64,000 nt of DNA from JAJDUF01 sp965238265 (GTDB lineage: Bacteria; Chloroflexota; UBA11872; UBA12225; JAJDUF01): contig OZ250185.1 in assembly GCA_965238265.1 (NCBI GenBank), positions 558,001 to 622,000 of the forward strand, read 5' to 3'. The notes under the pieces are model-generated. The model was not told the origin of the DNA. It saw only the letters and a list, made by a program, of their open reading frames with translations, and searched no databases. Made by a program: the position numbers and the translations under genes. Below, in pieces: positions 8,959 through 17,403 of the stretch; positions within the stretch are counted from its first letter, which is position 1, and the number at the start of each line of letters is the position of its first letter.

Positions 8959-9391
8959 GTGTACGACCGGCTGTTCACCGCGGATGAGGTGCAGGCGCTT
9001 CTGCAAGCGGCCACCGCGCCGGTGCTCGATGGAGAGATCCGTGTACTCCAGGTCCTCATTCGGCGGGTCCTGGCCATTGGCCCGACCGGGCGCAACCCCG
9101 CAGCCGGCGGCGGGGCGGCGTTGGCCGGCGCTGGCAGCGCACCGTCCTGTTTCAACAAATCGCCGCCATCGGCCGCGCCGTGACGTGTTGCAGCGCCTGC
9201 TCAAGACGCGGCAGGCCCTCGCCCCGGAATCAGAGAGCGCCCTGTTCCAGTTACTCGATGAAGCGGCCCAGTACATAGAGGACCCGCCGCTTCCCGCCGA
9301 GCAACTGGTTGACGCACATGACGGGAGAGGAGCACCACCCAGCGATATGCCGACGTTCAAGCCCCTGAAGACCTCTCCCGATCCGTCATAA
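8959..9391 (+). pseudogene. Frameshifted small hypothetical gene
   Basis: A GGAGGAAACC site precedes GTG at 8959. The frame reads MYDRLFTADEVQALLQAATAPV, then LDGEIRVLQVLIRRVLA, and then loses sense. A second frame gives WQRTVLFQQIAAIG, and a third gives DVLQRLLKTRQALAPESESA and on to a stop at 9391. Together they look like one roughly 140-residue helical protein of the kind often seen as an uncharacterised ORF in Chloroflexota. Two frame changes are needed, so the gene is decayed or the sequence has two errors. Function unknown. Confidence 0.5.
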
Positions 9392-9438
9392 CTCCCCGTC
9401 CCCCCGCACCGCGGGGGGGCCACACCGGGGCCAAGACG

Positions 9439-9447
9439 TGGTAGCAT
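9439..9447 (+). promoter_or_regulatory. Predicted extended -10 promoter element
   Basis: TGGTAGCAT fits an extended -10 (TGn plus TAGCAT), with its end 20 bases before the GTG of the spermidine-synthase-like gene. The same TGGTAnnnT word precedes several other genes in the window. No good -35 is visible. Confidence 0.35.
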
Positions 9448-9467
9448 GGTAGGCGCAGACCAACCAT

Positions 9468-11099
9468 GTGTACCGGTGGCCCGTGATACGTACCGAATCC
9501 GCCTGGCCTAGTGGGACCTGGCGGCTCTATCTGATCGTCTTCCTGGCCAGCGCCGCCAGTCTGTCGCTGGAGCTGGTCGCCGGGCGCCTGCTCGCGCCGC
9601 AGCTCGGCGTCAACATCTATACCTGGACCAGCATCATCGGCGTGGTGCTGGCCGGCATCAGTTTCGGGAACTTTCTGGGCGGTCAGCTCGCGGACCGCTT
9701 TCCCGCGCCCAGCACCCTCGGTATCGTGCTGCTGACCGCCAGTGGGGCCTGCTTCGCCAGCCTGGCCCTGCTCCCGCTGCTCTCCGACCAGCTGCGCTAC
9801 CTCCCCATCATTCCCCAAATCCTCGCGTTGAACGCCGGGCTATTCTTCCTGCCGAGCTGCCTCTTGGGCATGGTCACGCCGCTGGCGAGCAAACAGGCGC
9901 TCACAACCCTGGGGACGGCCGGTGGCGTCGTGGGGCGGCTCTATGCGGTCTCGACCGCCGGCAGTATCCTGGGGGTCTATCTCACCGGCTTTGTGCTGGT
10001 CGCAGTCCTGGGGACGCGACACGTCGTTTTGCTCGCGGGATTCGTCCTGCTCGCGCTGGCCCTACTCTTGGGACGTGTGTACCAGGCGCGGTGGATCGCG
10101 GGACTGGCGCTCGTGCCGACCGTGGGCTTGCTGGGCTATACGTTGCAGCCACACCTCCGCCTAGGCCCCTGTAACGTGGAGTCGCAGTACTACTGTGTCC
10201 AGGTCGAGCAAGTCGAGTTTCCGGCCGGCCCGGTCAAGTTCATCAAGCTCGATCATCTCGTGCATGGCCTGACGGTCGTGGGTGATCCCGATGCCCTCGT
10301 CTACAGCTACACCCAGATTTTGGCGGAAGCGGCCCAGTACCAAGCCCAGGGTCGGCCGGACTTCCGGGCGCTCTTTCTCGGTGGTGGGGGGTACTCCGTG
10401 CCGGTCCACCTCGAACGGAAGTATCCGCAAGCATCCATCGAGGTGGTAGAGATAGACCCGGCCGTGACCGCGATAGCCCAAGAGGAGCTTAACCTAAGTC
10501 CGGCCACTCGGATCGTGACCTATAACGAAGACGCCCGCATGGCGGTGCAGGAGCTTCCGGCCGGGCAGTACGATCTGATCGTATCCGACGTGTTCAACGA
10601 CATGGCCGTACCCTATCACCTCACCACCCGCGAGTTCAGCGCCCATCTCCAGCGCTTGCTCAACCCGGAGGGAATCTATCTGGTCAACCTCATTGTCAAG
10701 GTCTCCAAAGGGCGCTTCCTGCGCTCCTTTGTCCACACGCTCCAAACGCTCTTCCCCTACGTGTACGTGTTGAGCGAGGCCGGCAACTACCAAGCCGCCG
10801 CCCTCGTCGGTGGCCGTGCCCTGCCGGTGGCCGACCGCACGACGGTCATCGTCGCCGCGGCGCAGCAGCCCATTGACTTCAGCCGGTTCCGGTCGTACCG
10901 CACGGGCAGCGAGGCCCCGACGGCGGTGGTGGTGGCGTCAACCGACGGAGCGCAGCCGCTGGCCGCCGGCCCCAGAGTGCTTCTGACCGACGACTACGCG
11001 CCCGTAGATACCATGGTAGCCGAGCTGTTCACGGACGACGTGAAACAGTGGGACTGGCAGTTGTTGGTCCCCCCGGCCTGGCGCCAGTGGCTACTCTAG
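9468..11099 (+). CDS. Membrane-anchored spermidine synthase-like protein
   Basis: The 543-residue protein starts at GTG 9468. An overlapping ATG two bases earlier is out of frame. Residues about 20-215 form six or seven hydrophobic helices starting LYLIVFLASAASLSLELVAGRLL, typical of the integral-membrane half of fused transporter/spermidine-synthase proteins. The remainder is a Rossmann methyltransferase-fold domain of the spermidine synthase type: FRALFLGGGGYSVP, then VVEIDPAVT, then YDLIVSDVF. Family members are predicted to be aminopropyltransferase-like, but substrates of the membrane fusions are not established. It stands alone, with no polyamine genes nearby. Confidence 0.85.
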   Translation: MYRWPVIRTESAWPSGTWRLYLIVFLASAASLSLELVAGRLLAPQLGVNIYTWTSIIGVVLAGISFGNFLGGQLADRFPAPSTLGIVLLTASGACFASLALLPLLSDQLRYLPIIPQILALNAGLFFLPSCLLGMVTPLASKQALTTLGTAGGVVGRLYAVSTAGSILGVYLTGFVLVAVLGTRHVVLLAGFVLLALALLLGRVYQARWIAGLALVPTVGLLGYTLQPHLRLGPCNVESQYYCVQVEQVEFPAGPVKFIKLDHLVHGLTVVGDPDALVYSYTQILAEAAQYQAQGRPDFRALFLGGGGYSVPVHLERKYPQASIEVVEIDPAVTAIAQEELNLSPATRIVTYNEDARMAVQELPAGQYDLIVSDVFNDMAVPYHLTTREFSAHLQRLLNPEGIYLVNLIVKVSKGRFLRSFVHTLQTLFPYVYVLSEAGNYQAAALVGGRALPVADRTTVIVAAAQQPIDFSRFRSYRTGSEAPTAVVVASTDGAQPLAAGPRVLLTDDYAPVDTMVAELFTDDVKQWDWQLLVPPAWRQWLL

Positions 11100-11172
11100 G
11101 GCACCCTCGCGTATGCAAAGGTCTCCAAAAGCGGGAATCCACCTCCCGGAGCGCCGGGCCGGATGCCGGCAG

Positions 11173-11181
11173 TGGTACACT
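11173..11181 (+). promoter_or_regulatory. Predicted extended -10 promoter, start of accessory cassette
   Basis: TGGTACACT lies 18 bases before the ATG at 11200, inside a segment (GCCGGCAGTGGTACACTCAC) that is nearly repeated before the last gene of the cassette (13377-13394). A Shine-Dalgarno-like AAGGAAG follows. The shared block suggests co-ordinated expression of the cassette genes. Confidence 0.45.
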
Positions 11182-11199
11182 CACAAGGAAGAGGCGGCT

Positions 11200-11352
11200 A
11201 TGTATGACCAGCATCCGTTCGAGTTGCCTAGTTGGGACGTGTTACGCGCGTTGGATCGGGCACACGAGCAAGGCTTCCGGCGTTTTTGGGCGCTATTCGT
11301 CACGACAAGCACAATCCTGAACATCGCCGTCATGCTTCAACTGCGTTGGTGA
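11200..11352 (+). CDS. Small hypothetical protein (50 aa)
   Basis: The short ORF starts MYDQHPFELPSWDVL after AAGGAAGAGG and ends in a hydrophobic helix (WALFVTTSTILNIAVMLQL), so it may be a single-pass membrane peptide. An in-frame start at 11113 is less likely because it would place the promoter-like TGGTACACT inside the gene. It is not recognised. It leads a cassette with a methyltransferase-like gene, a radical SAM gene and another small protein, and shares its upstream block with that last gene. Confidence 0.5.
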   Translation: MYDQHPFELPSWDVLRALDRAHEQGFRRFWALFVTTSTILNIAVMLQLRW

Positions 11353-11370
11353 CGCTTATGGAAGGGCTGA

Positions 11371-12296
11371 ATGGAGAGGGTCCGCCCCCCTGACTATGAT
11401 GACCCTTATGTGGCTGCTGCCTATGTGGTCAAATACCATCTTTCACACTGCATGATGGCCTACTGGGCGTTCAGAATCCTTTTTAAACGTGTTGGCGTAC
11501 CCAACACGCTTTATGTCTGCGACGTAGGCGCCGGAACGGGCGCGGCGCGCGTAGGGCTGGCGTTAGCCTTGTCGAAACGCAAGAAATCTCCTCCTATCAT
11601 CCACTTTGACGCCGTTGAGCCTAGTGCCGCGATGTGCCGTGCCGGCAACGCTTTTTGGAAGGACTTGCCGCCGGAGATTGCGGACCTTGTCGCTCGTCCC
11701 GGTTGCGGTTATCGCCCATATCTTGCCGTGCCGAAACAGTTGCCTGCTATGGCTACGCATGATGACGTACTGCGCGTCGTGACGGCATTCCATCTGAGCT
11801 TGCCTTATGGTAAGGGTTGGGGGAATGTCGGCAAGGACGCCAGGCACAGCATCCAGTCTGCGTTGCATCTGAAGTTTCGTCCCATCCCCATGTAGGCGTT
11901 TTTACTGCCCATTCCGGTAAGGCTGGTTCGCTCAAACAGGCGGTGGGCGATTATGATTGTAAGTTTCGTATTCCCCGTCGCCTTAACCGTGCGAGTGGAT
12001 CATCCCAGTTTTATACGGCGTGCGCGAAAGCCCTCGGTTTTAATGTACCTGAAGGTCACAGGTACCATGACTGGCTGATCCATAAATGGAGCGACTATCG
12101 TTTCAGCCTGCCTAAAGACAGTGTTTTGCTGTTGCTAGACAAACGAGCCGAGCGTCAGGCGGCCCCGTGGTCTGAGGAGAAACGCCAGCGCCGGGAGCCT
12201 CAGCCCGACGACTTGCCATTCGATGAAGATGCTTTCGACGAAGATGCTTGGTGGGCTGCGGTGCTCTCAGAGCCGGAGCCTAGGACCGGAGCGTAG
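11371..12296 (+). pseudogene. Methyltransferase-like gene, interrupted by one frameshift
   Basis: From ATG 11371 the frame encodes 174 residues with a class I SAM-binding motif at residues 50-58 (CDVGAGTGA) and an acidic second motif (FDAVEPS). It stops at 11895. Another frame entered near 11870 carries on as SSHPHVGVFTAHSGK, then FRIPRRLNRASGSSQFYTAC, ending at 12296 with an acidic tail (FDEDAFDEDAWW). Read across the shift, the product would be about 308 residues with a natural end, 53 bases before the radical SAM gene. Either a base has been lost, the sequence has an error, or the site is programmed. The substrate of the methyltransferase is unknown. Codon use and base composition are less G+C-rich than flanking genes. 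Confidence 0.6.
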
Positions 12297-12349
12297 GCGA
12301 ATTGTGCTGCGGCTGTTGCTCTGTCAGTCTTTCTGAAGGAGGTTCCGCG

Positions 12350-13330
12350 ATGTCAGCGTCCGGCCAGTTGCCGCTTGCCGGGATGGAGCCGCCGGTTGTG
12401 GCCGCCCCTGACCGTGTTGACCAGGCTCAGGTTGACGACATCTCCACTGCGGTGGATACATCCATCGAGCGTACTGGCCAAGCTGACGTTGCCTACGTCT
12501 CCACCGGCCAGCTGCTGACCAAGCCCACGGGCTTCATGGATGCCTACGACTTCACGCTGAACCCGTACAGCGGTTGCTCCTTCGGTTGTACCTACTGCTA
12601 CGCTGCCTTTTTCAGCCGCGATGCCGCAAAGCGGGACAACTGGGGCTATTGGGTCAGCGTCAAAGCCAACGCTATTGAGCTGCTCGACAGGCGCAGACGC
12701 TCCTTGGACGGCAAGCTCATCTATATGAGTAGCGTCACCGACCCCTACCAGCCTATCGAGCGGCAATTGGAGCTTACCCGCCGCCTGTTGGAGATTATGG
12801 TGGAGCGGCACAAGCCGAAACTGGTCGTCCAGACGCGCAGCCCCCTGGTGACGCGGGATTGCGACCTGTTCCGGCGCATCGAAGACAAGGGTGGGCGGGT
12901 GCAGGTCAATATGACGGTGACTACTGACGACGAGGACATCCGGCGGACGTTTGAGCCTTTCTGCCCGGCCAACCACCGGCGACTAGCGGCGATTCGCGAG
13001 GTGCAGAAGGACGGGATTGACACCTGCATCACGATGACGCCGTTGTTGCTGGTCAACAATAACGATGCCTTTGCTACCGACCTGATTGGCACCGGCGTCC
13101 GGAAGTTCATCGCTCAACCCTTCCATTTCAACCGGGGAAAGTTTGTGGCCCAGACACGGAACCAGGCGTTTGACCTGATGGCCAAAAAGCTGGGTTGCAG
13201 GCGGGATAATTTCGCCAATGAGTATTTGAAACGCTACCGGGAGTTCTTTAATGTGCTCAACAACAGGCTGTCGGACAATAACTTGCCCCCGTTGGGCGAG
13301 GGCAAGGACGGATTTGCGCCGCCGTTCTAG
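12350..13330 (+). CDS. SPL-family radical SAM protein
   Basis: A strong AAGGAGG precedes ATG 12350, which is chosen over an upstream in-frame start. The 326-residue protein holds the radical SAM CxxxCxxC cluster at C76, C80 and C83 within LNPYSGCSFGCTYCYA, the hallmark of spore-photoproduct-lyase-like (SPL/Rv2578c) proteins. Further motifs are YMSSVTDPYQPIE and VVQTRSPLVTRD. Family enzymes cleave SAM to start radical chemistry; spore photoproduct lyase repairs thymine dimers, but most of the wider family have no known substrate. Here it is paired with a methyltransferase-like gene, unlike the usual stand-alone SPL context. Confidence 0.88.
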   Translation: MSASGQLPLAGMEPPVVAAPDRVDQAQVDDISTAVDTSIERTGQADVAYVSTGQLLTKPTGFMDAYDFTLNPYSGCSFGCTYCYAAFFSRDAAKRDNWGYWVSVKANAIELLDRRRRSLDGKLIYMSSVTDPYQPIERQLELTRRLLEIMVERHKPKLVVQTRSPLVTRDCDLFRRIEDKGGRVQVNMTVTTDDEDIRRTFEPFCPANHRRLAAIREVQKDGIDTCITMTPLLLVNNNDAFATDLIGTGVRKFIAQPFHFNRGKFVAQTRNQAFDLMAKKLGCRRDNFANEYLKRYREFFNVLNNRLSDNNLPPLGEGKDGFAPPF

Positions 13331-13382
13331 CGCCTGTTTGCAAATCCAGCCCGATTTTTGGGCCGTTTCAGCCTGCCGGCGG

Positions 13383-13391
13383 TGGTACACT
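13383..13391 (+). promoter_or_regulatory. Predicted extended -10 promoter, end of accessory cassette
   Basis: TGGTACACT lies 18 bases before ATG 13410 with a GGAGAGAGG ribosome site between. It matches the element at 11173-11181 in sequence and spacing. Confidence 0.45.
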
Positions 13392-13409
13392 GACAGGAGA
13401 GAGGTAGTC

Positions 13410-13676
13410 ATGGATACACAGCGCCCGGAAGCCGCCAAGCCTCGCGATATTACCGAGCTGCTGCGTGAGGAACAGAGCCGGCGGCAGCCGGAAGCCCCGA
13501 AGCCCCGCTGGCTTGTCGAGCTGCTGGAAGAGGCCAGCAAGCCCTTCAGCGAGGAGAAGAAGGCGCGGCTTGATGAAGCCATGCGCCGCGCACAAGAGTT
13601 CCGCGAGCGGATGCCGAGTCTCGCCCCGGAGACGACCGAATCCATTATTCGTCAGATGCGGGATGGTGCAAGCTGA
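13410..13676 (+). CDS. Small charged helical protein (88 aa)
   Basis: The ORF starts MDTQRPEAAKPRDIT after GGAGAGAGG. The product is almost wholly charged helix (KPRWLVELLEEASKPFSEEK and EAMRRAQEFRERMP), with no membrane segment. Not recognised. Its leader block is shared with that of the 50-residue protein at 11200, so the two small genes bracket the methyltransferase and radical SAM genes under matching signals. Confidence 0.55.
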   Translation: MDTQRPEAAKPRDITELLREEQSRRQPEAPKPRWLVELLEEASKPFSEEKKARLDEAMRRAQEFRERMPSLAPETTESIIRQMRDGAS

Positions 13677-13753
13677 ATCAGTGGCATTAGCGCAAGGCAT
13701 GGTCACCGCCGTCGCGAGAGTCTGCGCTGGGGCATATCCCTGTTCGATGCGCT

Positions 13754-14086
13754 CTACGCCTCGCTGGCCGTGTCGGTGAGGGTTCGCAGGCGGTCGAACA
13801 TATAAATGCCGCTGTTATGCCCGTCTGTCCAGGTGGGGCGAATGCCGTAGGCGCCAACGAGCTCGATGTTCGTGATCGCCTGGTACTGCTCTGGGCGTAG
13901 CTCGGTCATCTCGGCGAGCATGCCCTTGTAGCCACCCTCGCCGATGCAGGCGGCACAGCGGCAATTCCAGCGCAGAAACTCGTAGCCGTAGACCGTCTCC
14001 CGGTCGTCGGACCAGGTGATTTCAAGTCGCCGGTTGCCGTTGTCGTAGCGGATGTCAACCGGCTCAATGTCGTCGCTGATGGTCAT
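13754..14086 (-). CDS. DUF971 / GBBH-like N-terminal domain protein
   Basis: The start at 14086 follows AGGAGG at good spacing, giving 110 residues. The pattern IRYDNGNRRLEITWSDD, FLRWNCRCAACIGEG and VGAYGIRPTWTDGH matches DUF971, the small domain also found at the N-terminus of gamma-butyrobetaine hydroxylases. The Cys cluster (CRCAAC) and His are those expected for metal binding. Stand-alone bacterial members often sit near Fe-S assembly genes, which is not the case here. It lies 20 bases downstream of the threonine aldolase gene and is probably co-transcribed. Confidence 0.85.
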   Translation of the reverse strand: MTISDDIEPVDIRYDNGNRRLEITWSDDRETVYGYEFLRWNCRCAACIGEGGYKGMLAEMTELRPEQYQAITNIELVGAYGIRPTWTDGHNSGIYMFDRLRTLTDTASEA

Positions 14087-14106
14087 CGGGGCCTCCTGGC
14101 CAGGTG

Positions 14107-15168
14107 TCACACCGCCGCCGGCACGCGGGCGGTGGCCGTGACGCGCTCGATGGCGGCCACGGCGTAGTCAATGTCGTCGCTGGTGATGCCGTAGTGCGGA
14201 ACCAGCCGGATGCGGTTGCCCTTGCCACCGAACTTCACGCCCTCGGCCGCCGCCCGCTCGGTGATCTCCCGCCCGCTCATCCGGTCGGGATCAACGTCCG
14301 CAAAGACCAGGTTGGACTCCACCTCGTCCGGGTCAATCGAAAGGCCGGGGATGGTGGCGAGGCCGTGGGCCAGCCGCCGAGCGTGCTCATGGTCTTCGGC
14401 GAGGCGGTCAATCATCTGCTCCAGCGCGACAATGCCGGCGGCAGCGATGACGCCGCTCTGCCGTAAGGCACCGCCGACCATCTTGCGATACCGCCGGGCG
14501 CGCTCGATGTAGGCGGTGTCACCGGCCAACAGCGAGCCCATCGGGCATGACAGCCCCTTGGACAGGCAGAACGTCACCGAGTCCACGTCGGCCACGAGAT
14601 CGGCAGCCGGTACGTCGAGCGCCACCGCCGCGTTGAACAGCCGTGCCCCGTCCAGATGCACCCGTAGTCCGTGCTCGTGGGCAACGTGGGACATGGCCCG
14701 TGTGTCCACCGCCGTCACGGGCGCGCCGCCATCGCGGTTGTGCGTGTTTTCCAGACAGAGGAGCGTGCTCGGCGGCTGATGGACATCGCCAAGCGGACGG
14801 ATCGCCGCCGCGATATCGGCCAGGTCGAACCGGCCGCGGTGCGTTGGTAACGGGCGGAGCTGGACGCCACCGATGACGGCACTCCCCGCCGACTCGGCGA
14901 GGCCGATGTGGGCCGCATCACCGAGGATCACCTCATCCCCGCGCTGGGTTTGGGCCAGCACGCCGATCAGGTTGCCCATTGTGCCACTGAGCAGCAAGAC
15001 GGCCGCCTCCTTCCCCAGTAGCTCGGCGGTCATCTCCTCCAGCCGGTTGACCGTGGGGTCCTCGCCATACATATCGTCGCCCAGCTCGGCGCAGTACATC
15101 GCCTCGCGCATGGCCGGCGATGGCTGGGTGACGGTATCGCTCCGCAGGTCCACTACTCGCTCTGGCAT
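14107..15168 (-). CDS. ltaE: Low-specificity L-threonine aldolase
   Basis: The 353-residue protein begins VVDLRSDTVTQPSPAMREAM, the classical start of threonine aldolases. It continues with YGEDPTVNRLEE, RVHLDGARLFNAAVAL, and a PLP-binding Lys at 204 in CLSKGLSCPMGS. It cleaves L-threonine or L-allo-threonine to glycine and acetaldehyde. That glycine could feed the glycine cleavage genes encoded 5 kb away. Length is typical. It heads a two-gene minus-strand unit with the DUF971 gene. Confidence 0.94.
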   Translation of the reverse strand: MPERVVDLRSDTVTQPSPAMREAMYCAELGDDMYGEDPTVNRLEEMTAELLGKEAAVLLLSGTMGNLIGVLAQTQRGDEVILGDAAHIGLAESAGSAVIGGVQLRPLPTHRGRFDLADIAAAIRPLGDVHQPPSTLLCLENTHNRDGGAPVTAVDTRAMSHVAHEHGLRVHLDGARLFNAAVALDVPAADLVADVDSVTFCLSKGLSCPMGSLLAGDTAYIERARRYRKMVGGALRQSGVIAAAGIVALEQMIDRLAEDHEHARRLAHGLATIPGLSIDPDEVESNLVFADVDPDRMSGREITERAAAEGVKFGGKGNRIRLVPHYGITSDDIDYAVAAIERVTATARVPAAV

Positions 15169-15369
15169 CGGCGCTCCGCTCCTTCCGGCGCCTCACCGCC
15201 TCGCCACGTGTGTAGCAGGGGCCGGGGATGAGGGCTGCTGCCGTCTGGGCGCCATTCTACCCTATCAGCCGCCGGTGGGCCGCCACGCTCGCTGCGCTGC
15301 ATGGTACGATGCCGTGCAGGTCTACACGCCGCGCCGCGGCGCGATTCAGCACCGGGAGGAGCATGCACG

Positions 15370-15687
15370 ATGATCTACGAACTCCGCATCTACGACGCAG
15401 CGCCAGGCAAGCTGGCCGATATTAACCGCCGGTTCAACGACCACACCATGGGGCTGTTCGCGCGCCACGGCATCGAGGTGACCGGCTTCTGGGAGCACGC
15501 GGACGGCGCCGACGGCCAACTGATCTACATCTGCGCGTTCGCCGACCAGGCCGCGATGGATGCCGCCTGGGAGTCCTTCCGCGCCGATCCGGAATGGAAT
15601 GCGGTCAAGGCCGCGAGCGAAGTTGACGGCGAGCTGGTCGCGCACATCACCAGCATCGTCATGACCCGCACACCCTACGCCCCCTGA
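15370..15687 (+). CDS. NIPSNAP-family protein
   Basis: The 105-residue protein starts MIYELRIYDAAPGKL. It has the ferredoxin-like (dimeric alpha/beta barrel) NIPSNAP pattern HTMGLFARHGIEVTGFWEH, FADQAAMDAAWESFRADPEW and ITSIVMTRTPYAP. GGAGGA lies 9 bases upstream and TGGTACGAT at 15302-15310 could be its -10. These proteins often accompany catabolic enzymes but have no established reaction. Confidence 0.88.
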   Translation: MIYELRIYDAAPGKLADINRRFNDHTMGLFARHGIEVTGFWEHADGADGQLIYICAFADQAAMDAAWESFRADPEWNAVKAASEVDGELVAHITSIVMTRTPYAP

Positions 15688-16037
15688 CCGGGGTAGCTAA
15701 CACGGCCGCGGCATCATTCCGGCCCTCGCGCCCGTCATTCCGGCGCAGGCCGGAATCCAGGGCGCCCACAAGAGACGCCCCTACACGCCGGATACCGGCT
15801 GGCGCCGCCTAGGATAGTGCCTCTCCTTTCATCTTGCTCATCCTCTTATCCTGCGAATCCTGATGCAGACAAAAAGGATGGTGCCGTTGGGCGGGATAGG
15901 TAGGTTGGTGCCGTCTTGGCGGCGGTACGTCAGCGCGCAACCAGGCGGATTCGGGATTCGTTATAGGTAGTGGAGGCGTCGACCGCGGCTGCGATAGCGC
16001 GGGTGTGGGGATACTGATACTCTAGGAGGTGTAAGTC
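15688..16037. repeat. Intergenic region with family A repeat
   Basis: The 350-base gap carries a family A hairpin at about 15733-15760 (GTCATTCCGGCGCAGGCCGGAA) and a CATCTTGCTCATCC...AATCCTGATGCAGAC segment at about 15830-15870, like those at 4660 and 8395. The right end has AGGAGGTGT, the ribosome site of the next gene. No gene is seen, although the minus strand at 15930-16010 ends a short frame that could be an old 3' remnant. Confidence 0.5.
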
Positions 16038-17033
16038 GTGAATAAAAATCTTGATGATTTCGTCCTTAAGGAGCGTTTGATTGATAAGAGTATTGAGGCA
16101 TACACCCTCGCTTTGGAAACAATAAATAGACTTACTATCCAGTATCGCATTGAGAGCTTCTGTCATCTGATTTGCAATGCCTGGGAATTGCTTCTAAAAG
16201 CGAAGATTATAGACGAAGAAAACACAGAAACATCTATCTACTACAAAAAACAAAAAGTGAGTCGGAAAAGATCACTGTCTTTACGAGACTGTCTGAAGCG
16301 AATATTTCCAAATCAGGAAAACCCAAATCGGAGAAACATAGAGTGTATTGAGGAGCTGCGTGATGAATCGGTTCATCTTGTGATCGGACATATCCCACGT
16401 GAATTGATAGGTCTCTTTCAGGCAAGTGTGATTAGTTACCATAAGCGCCTAAATGAGTGGTTCGCAGAGTCGCTTTCCGATAGAATTCCTGTAGGTATGA
16501 TGAGCATCGTCTATGATATGAGTCCAGATCAGAGTGATATAGCCAGCCAACGCCTGCGCCGAAAACTTGGTCCTGATGCTGCTGATTTCCTTGCCCATTA
16601 CTGTGCAAAAATTAAGCAGGAATTCGATCAACTTCAGGGGTCCCCTGAATTTTCAATCGGAATTGAATATAAGCTCGTTCTAACCAAGAGAAAAGATGAC
16701 GCAGATATTACACTTTCGGCGGGTCCGGATGGTGAACCTACCCAAATCGTGGAAGTCCCTAAAGACCCTAGCAGGTCACATCCTTTCCGTCAGAAGGAAG
16801 TGCTTGAGCAGGTAAAAGGTAAGCTACACATAAACTCATATGATATCCAGTGCGTTAACAAAGTATACAAAGTGAAAAATAAATCAGAGTATTTCTATCA
16901 GGGGAAGGTCGAGGGATCTCCCAGCCAGTACAGCCAGGTATTTGTGGACTGGCTTGTTAAACAAAATAGTCGAGACAAGCGCTTTTTTCTCAAGACTAGA
17001 GAAAAGGCAAGGCAGATGGAGAGTGATTCATAG
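16038..17033 (+). CDS. DUF3644 (HEPN-like) protein
   Basis: The 331-residue protein starts at GTG after AGGAGGTGT. Residues 13-120 match DUF3644: RLIDKSIEAYTLALETIN, YRIESFCHLICNAWELLLKA, SIYYK and LSLRDCLKRIF. R108 and H113 in ELRDESVHL supply the R-x4-H of HEPN RNases, so an RNA-cleaving role is plausible by family. The C-terminal 200 residues are not recognised. It is strikingly A+T-rich compared with its neighbours, and a fossil of a type I restriction-modification gene lies just downstream. Both facts suggest an imported defence-island remnant. Confidence 0.82.
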   Translation: MNKNLDDFVLKERLIDKSIEAYTLALETINRLTIQYRIESFCHLICNAWELLLKAKIIDEENTETSIYYKKQKVSRKRSLSLRDCLKRIFPNQENPNRRNIECIEELRDESVHLVIGHIPRELIGLFQASVISYHKRLNEWFAESLSDRIPVGMMSIVYDMSPDQSDIASQRLRRKLGPDAADFLAHYCAKIKQEFDQLQGSPEFSIGIEYKLVLTKRKDDADITLSAGPDGEPTQIVEVPKDPSRSHPFRQKEVLEQVKGKLHINSYDIQCVNKVYKVKNKSEYFYQGKVEGSPSQYSQVFVDWLVKQNSRDKRFFLKTREKARQMESDS

Positions 17034-17165
17034 AAGGAGTCATTGAGCGGAAGATCGAGCTTAAGGAAGTATAGCAATTTCGGTCAGATCGAGGCCTTAC
17101 ACGAATCTCTGTGTGCAGCCTACGGAACGGAAGAAGAGGATGAATAATAACCCGCGCGAATACAC

Positions 17166-17282
17166 CTTGCCATCGTCGCCGAGATCGAAGCCGAGCAGGC
17201 CCTCGTCGCAGCCAACCGGGAGTTGATCGAGCGGTTCGAGCGGAAGATCGCAGCGGCCATCGGGCGGGGGGGCGAGGGATAG
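17166..17282 (+). pseudogene. C-terminal remnant of a type I restriction-modification methylase subunit (HsdM-like)
   Basis: In one frame the 38 codons before TAG at 17280 read LAIVAEIEAEQALVAANREL, then IERFERKIAAAIGR. That is the characteristic end of type I R-M HsdM-type proteins (IEAEQALV and ERFEKKI). No start or upstream domain remains between the DUF3644 gene and this point. A second short echo, ERKIELKEV followed by a stop, is at 17049-17075. The gene has been almost entirely deleted. Confidence 0.7.
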
Positions 17283-17295
17283 GCCGTCCCCCATC

Positions 17296-17350
17296 CTGTA
17301 TATCCTGTCTATCGATGTAAATATCAACATGGATGGACAGGATAGTCGGG
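17296..17350. repeat. Inverted repeat TATCCTGTC/GACAGGATA
   Basis: TATCCTGTCTATC and GATGGACAGGATA flank a short A+T-rich spacer. The words resemble the AATCCTG repeat words in other gaps. It could terminate transcription arriving from the left or simply be a dispersed repeat. Confidence 0.4.
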
Positions 17351-17356
17351 ATGACG

Positions 17357-17386
17357 GCTTAGGGCGTAGCGGTGGTGAAGCCGGTG
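17357..17386. repeat. Direct repeat, left copy (matches the 3' end of the ScyD-like gene)
   Basis: Thirty bases matching 18225-18254 at 28 positions. On the minus strand both encode TGFTT(A/V)TP followed by a stop, the C-terminus of the ScyD-like protein. The two copies bracket the DUF2335 gene pair, as expected for target duplication at a gene 3' end or for a paralogue remnant. Confidence 0.7.
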
Positions 17387-17403
17387 TATGTCGCCGACTC
17401 CTC

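Noticed and set aside
15930..16166. Minus-strand 78-codon frame before the DUF3644 gene
   Set aside because: Most of it is antisense to the DUF3644 gene. The last 25 codons look protein-like (AIAAAVDASTTYNESRIRLV) but cannot be assigned.
16038..17033. DUF3644 gene as an active type I restriction system component
   Set aside because: Only a 38-codon fossil of the restriction-modification gene remains, so the system itself cannot be functional here.
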